Shown: positions 61,715-64,000 of the stretch, piece by piece | How the letters are laid out: the number at the start of each line of letters is the position of its first letter | Position numbering within the stretch: position 1 is the stretch's first letter | NCBI RefSeq assembly: GCF_000787835.1 | Contig: NZ_BBPP01000019.1 | Span: forward strand, 12,804 to 76,803 | DNA: 64,000 bases | Direction: 5' to 3' | Origin: Streptacidiphilus melanogenes | GTDB taxonomy: Bacteria > Actinomycetota > Actinomycetes > Streptomycetales > Streptomycetaceae | Program-made: the position numbers and the translations under genes | Notes under the pieces: generated by a model | What the model was told of the DNA's origin: nothing | Database searches by the model: none | Seen by the model: the letters and a program-made list of their open reading frames with translations, nothing else

Positions 61715-63188
61715 CCCGAAGGGCTTCCTCACCACGCCCAAGCAGCTCGCCGAGCGCCGTCCGGTCGCCGACCGCGTCCGCGACTGGAACGAGGTCTACG
61801 TCGAGCGGTCGCTGCTGCCCATCATCAGCAAGCAGGCCGGCCGCTGCATGGACTGCGGCATCCCGTTCTGCCACAACGGCTGCCCGCTCGGGAACCTCAT
61901 CCCCGAGTGGAACGACCTGGCCTGGCGCGACGACTGGAAGGGCGCCAGCGAGCGCCTGCACGCGACCAACAACTTCCCGGAGTTCACCGGTCGCCTCTGC
62001 CCGGCCCCGTGCGAGTCGGCGTGCGTCCTCGGCATCAACCAGGACCCGGTGACCATCAAGAACGTCGAGGTCACCATCATCGACAAGGCCTGGGACAACG
62101 GCGGCGTCACGCCGCAGGCCCCGGACCGCCTCTCGGGCAAGACCGTCGCGGTCATCGGCTCCGGCCCCTCGGGCCTGGCCGCCGCCCAGCAGCTGACCCG
62201 CGCCGGGCACACCGTGGTGGTGTACGAGCGCGCCGACCGCGTCGGCGGCCTGCTGCGCTACGGCATCCCCGAGTTCAAGATGGAGAAGCGCCACGTCAAC
62301 CGCCGCGTCGAGCAGATGCGCGCGGAGGGCACCCGGTTCCGCACCGGCGTCGAGGTGGGCGTCGACATCACCGGCCGTCAGCTGCGCGAGCGCTTCGACG
62401 CGGTGGTCATCGCCGCCGGCGCGACCACGGCCCGCGACCTGAACGTGCCGGGCCGCGAGCTGCACGGCATCCACCAGGCCATGGAGTACCTGCCGCTGGC
62501 CAACAAGGTGCAGGAGGGCGACTACGTCGACTCGCCGATCAGCGCCGCGGGCAAGCACGTCGTGGTCATCGGCGGCGGCGACACCGGCGCCGACTGCGTC
62601 GGCACCGCGCACCGTCAGGGCGCGGCGTCCGTGACCCAGCTGGAGATCATGCCGCGTCCGGGCGACGACCGTCCGACCGGCCAGCCCTGGCCGACCATGC
62701 CGATGGTCTTCAAGGTCACCTCGGCCCACGAGGAGGGCGGTGAGCGGATCTACTCCGTCAACACCACCCACTTCAGCGGGTCCGCCCCCGAAGAGGGACA
62801 GGCAGTGGGCAACGTCCAGCAGCTCCACCTGGTTGAGGTAGTGTTCACCGAGGGCCGCTTCGAGCCGGTCCCCGGCACCGAGCGGGCCATTCCGGCCCAG
62901 CTGGTCACCCTGGCCATGGGCTTCACGGGCACCGACGTGAAGAACGGCCTGGTCGAGCAGCTCGGTGTGGACCTTGACGCGCGAGGCAACGTCGCCCGCG
63001 ACAGTCGATTCGCCACCAACGTCGATGGCGTCTACGTGGCCGGTGACGCCGGCCGCGGCCAGTCGCTGATCGTCTGGGCCATCGCCGAAGGCCGCTCCGC
63101 GGCCAAGGCGGTCGACTCCTACCTCTCGGGCCGCGCCTCCACGCTGCCCTCCCCGATCCGCCCGACGGACCGCCCGCTGACGGTCTGA
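61707..63188 (+). CDS. gltD: Glutamate synthase (NADPH) small subunit
   Basis: GltD takes electrons from NADPH through FAD and iron-sulfur clusters to GltB. The 493-residue protein has cluster cysteines 47, 50, 55 and 59 in [13 protein letters not shown], a second set in [10 protein letters not shown], the FAD site [15 protein letters not shown] and the NADPH site [11 protein letters not shown]. The C-terminal [17 protein letters not shown] closes the FAD domain. It starts 8 bases inside gltB, so the two are translated together. A hairpin follows the stop. Confidence 0.96.
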
Positions 63189-63249
63189 CGAGCAAGTACG
63201 TCCGCGTGGCCTGCAACGGCGCCGGATCGCACGCGGCGAACCAAGAAAG

Positions 63250-63295
63250 CGGCACCCGCCCCCTGTCCCCGACCAAGTTCGGGGGGCTGGTGCCG
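63250..63295. terminator. Terminator between gltD and the last gene
   Basis: CGGCACC (63250-63256) pairs with GGTGCCG (63289-63295), and inside it CCCCGA pairs with TCGGGG. It lies in the gap between convergent genes and is followed by TTGTT. Confidence 0.65.
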
Positions 63296-63315
63296 TTGTT
63301 CGTCTCCGGCGGGGC

Positions 63316-64000
63316 CTACCCCATGGCCGCCTCCGGCTGCCCGTTCGCGACATCGAGCACCGTGCGGCCGTCCAGGACGTCGCCGAGGTGCACCTGGAGC
63401 CGGACCAGGCGCTCGTCGGCTGCGCAGACGGTGCCCGGCGACGTTGGTGCGGGCTTGTCGGTCGCGCCGACCACCACGACGTCCTTGGTCTCGTAGACCA
63501 GGCCGGTCGGCGGCAGCTTGCCGCAGCCGGTGGCCGCGCCGAGGGTGAGGGTGCGGCCGTCGGCGGAGACCGAGATCAAGGAGGCGCCCTGGTAGCCGGG
63601 CAGCGTCGGGGGCGGCGTGGGCTCCTGGCCGGGGGCCGAACCCAGGGACGCCTCGGGCCTGACCGCCGCGAACACGAACTCGCCCTGGTAGCCCTTGATC
63701 TGGAAGGCCCAGGCGGGCACGGTCGCCTCGCCCTGGCTGGTCCGCACGCGCTCGGTGGTGGCGCGGATGCCCGTGACCGTGAGCCAGGCCGGACAGCTCG
63801 CGGTCGGGCAGTGCCCGAGGCTCTCGGTGTGCAGCGCCTTGTCGGCGCCGAGAGCCGGCAGGGTGCGGGTGGTGCCGTGGTCGAAGCGCACGGTCTGCGT
63901 GGCCGGTCCGTACGGCAGGGGGACGGTCACATGGAACTGTCCGGCCTCGTAGGCGGCCTTGTCCGCCCCCGAGTGGAAGACACCCGCAGGCTCGTGCGTG
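63316..64000 (-). CDS. Hypothetical protein, partial (5' end outside the window)
   Basis: The frame is open from the window edge to TAG at 63318-63316, giving at least 228 residues. The codons upstream of the internal GTG 63930 read THEPAGVFHSGADKAAYEAG and keep high third-position G+C, so that GTG is not the real start. Visible features are a beta-rich pattern, cysteines in GHCPTASCP, a Pro-rich stretch (EPTPPPTLPG) and a second beta-rich part. It looks like an exported or membrane-anchored domain, but the N-terminus needed to tell is missing. No family was recognised. Confidence 0.7.
   Translation of the reverse strand, partial: THEPAGVFHSGADKAAYEAGQFHVTVPLPYGPATQTVRFDHGTTRTLPALGADKALHTESLGHCPTASCPAWLTVTGIRATTERVRTSQGEATVPAWAFQIKGYQGEFVFAAVRPEASLGSAPGQEPTPPPTLPGYQGASLISVSADGRTLTLGAATGCGKLPPTGLVYETKDVVVVGATDKPAPTSPGTVCAADERLVRLQVHLGDVLDGRTVLDVANGQPEAAMG

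Noticed and set aside
63316-63930. GTG 63930 as the start of the last gene
   Set aside because: The frame continues upstream to the window edge with coding-like codons, so the gene is partial and its start lies outside.

Overview
The window is chromosomal DNA from a high-GC actinomycete of the family Streptomycetaceae (Streptomyces, Kitasatospora or Streptacidiphilus type). The evidence is very high G+C at third codon positions, many GTG starts, four-base GTGA/ATGA gene overlaps, and a gene order (ftsZ, pgeF, yggS-like, sepF, yggT, divIVA, ileS, dksA-like, lspA, rluD, dnaE, his cluster, trp cluster, gltBD) that matches the conserved core of Streptomyces chromosomes. No tRNA or rRNA gene, insertion sequence, prophage or CRISPR array was seen.

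Layout. 1-4.1 kb is the end of the division cluster: ftsZ tail, pgeF, a YggS-type PLP protein, sepF, yggT and divIVA, closed by a strong terminator. 4.1-8.2 kb on the minus strand holds hutD and ileS, with a T-box leader in front of ileS. 8.5-14.2 kb on the plus strand holds a TraR/DksA zinc-finger protein, lspA, rluD, a GNAT enzyme, a Na+/H+ antiporter and an AnsP-like permease. 14.3-17.6 kb holds an Lrp regulator divergent from an EamA exporter, a Uma2 protein and an MscS channel. 17.8-21.3 kb is dnaE. 21.3-28.0 kb is an accessory block: metallo-beta-lactamase-fold hydrolase with a divergent AraC regulator, a three-gene ABC exporter operon, a secreted protein, YbaK and a Lon-N-domain protein.

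28.0-34.1 kb is the histidine cluster hisD-C-B-(50-residue membrane protein)-H-priA-ridA-hisF. A highly structured intergenic segment lies in front of it. 34.1-43.0 kb is a second accessory block: MMPL transporter, secreted lipase with a divergent PucR-type regulator, a TIGR03085 protein, a CAP-domain protein, a secreted GH18 chitinase with a DasR-like site, and a septum-formation-type membrane protein. 43.1-50.0 kb returns to amino-acid synthesis: hisI, trpE, a Trp-associated membrane protein, two small membrane proteins, trpC, the small gene trpM, trpB and trpA. No trpF is present. PriA carries the sequence marks of the bifunctional HisA/TrpF isomerase and links the two pathways.

50.5-56.7 kb holds a MauE/DoxX membrane protein with a DsbA-like thioredoxin, a NarL-type two-component pair divergent from a MacB-type ABC transporter, and a VIT1-type metal transporter behind two iron-box-like palindromes. 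57.1-63.2 kb is gltBD (glutamate synthase). The window ends inside a minus-strand gene of unknown function.

Regulatory reading. At least nine genes have a -10-like hexamer 6-8 bases before the start codon and no Shine-Dalgarno sequence, which suggests leaderless mRNAs. The candidates most worth a second look are the triple hairpin in the hisD/lon-domain intergenic region, the ileS T-box, the iron-box pair before the VIT1 gene, the GlnR-like box and palindromes before gltB, and the two small proteins inside the his and trp clusters.
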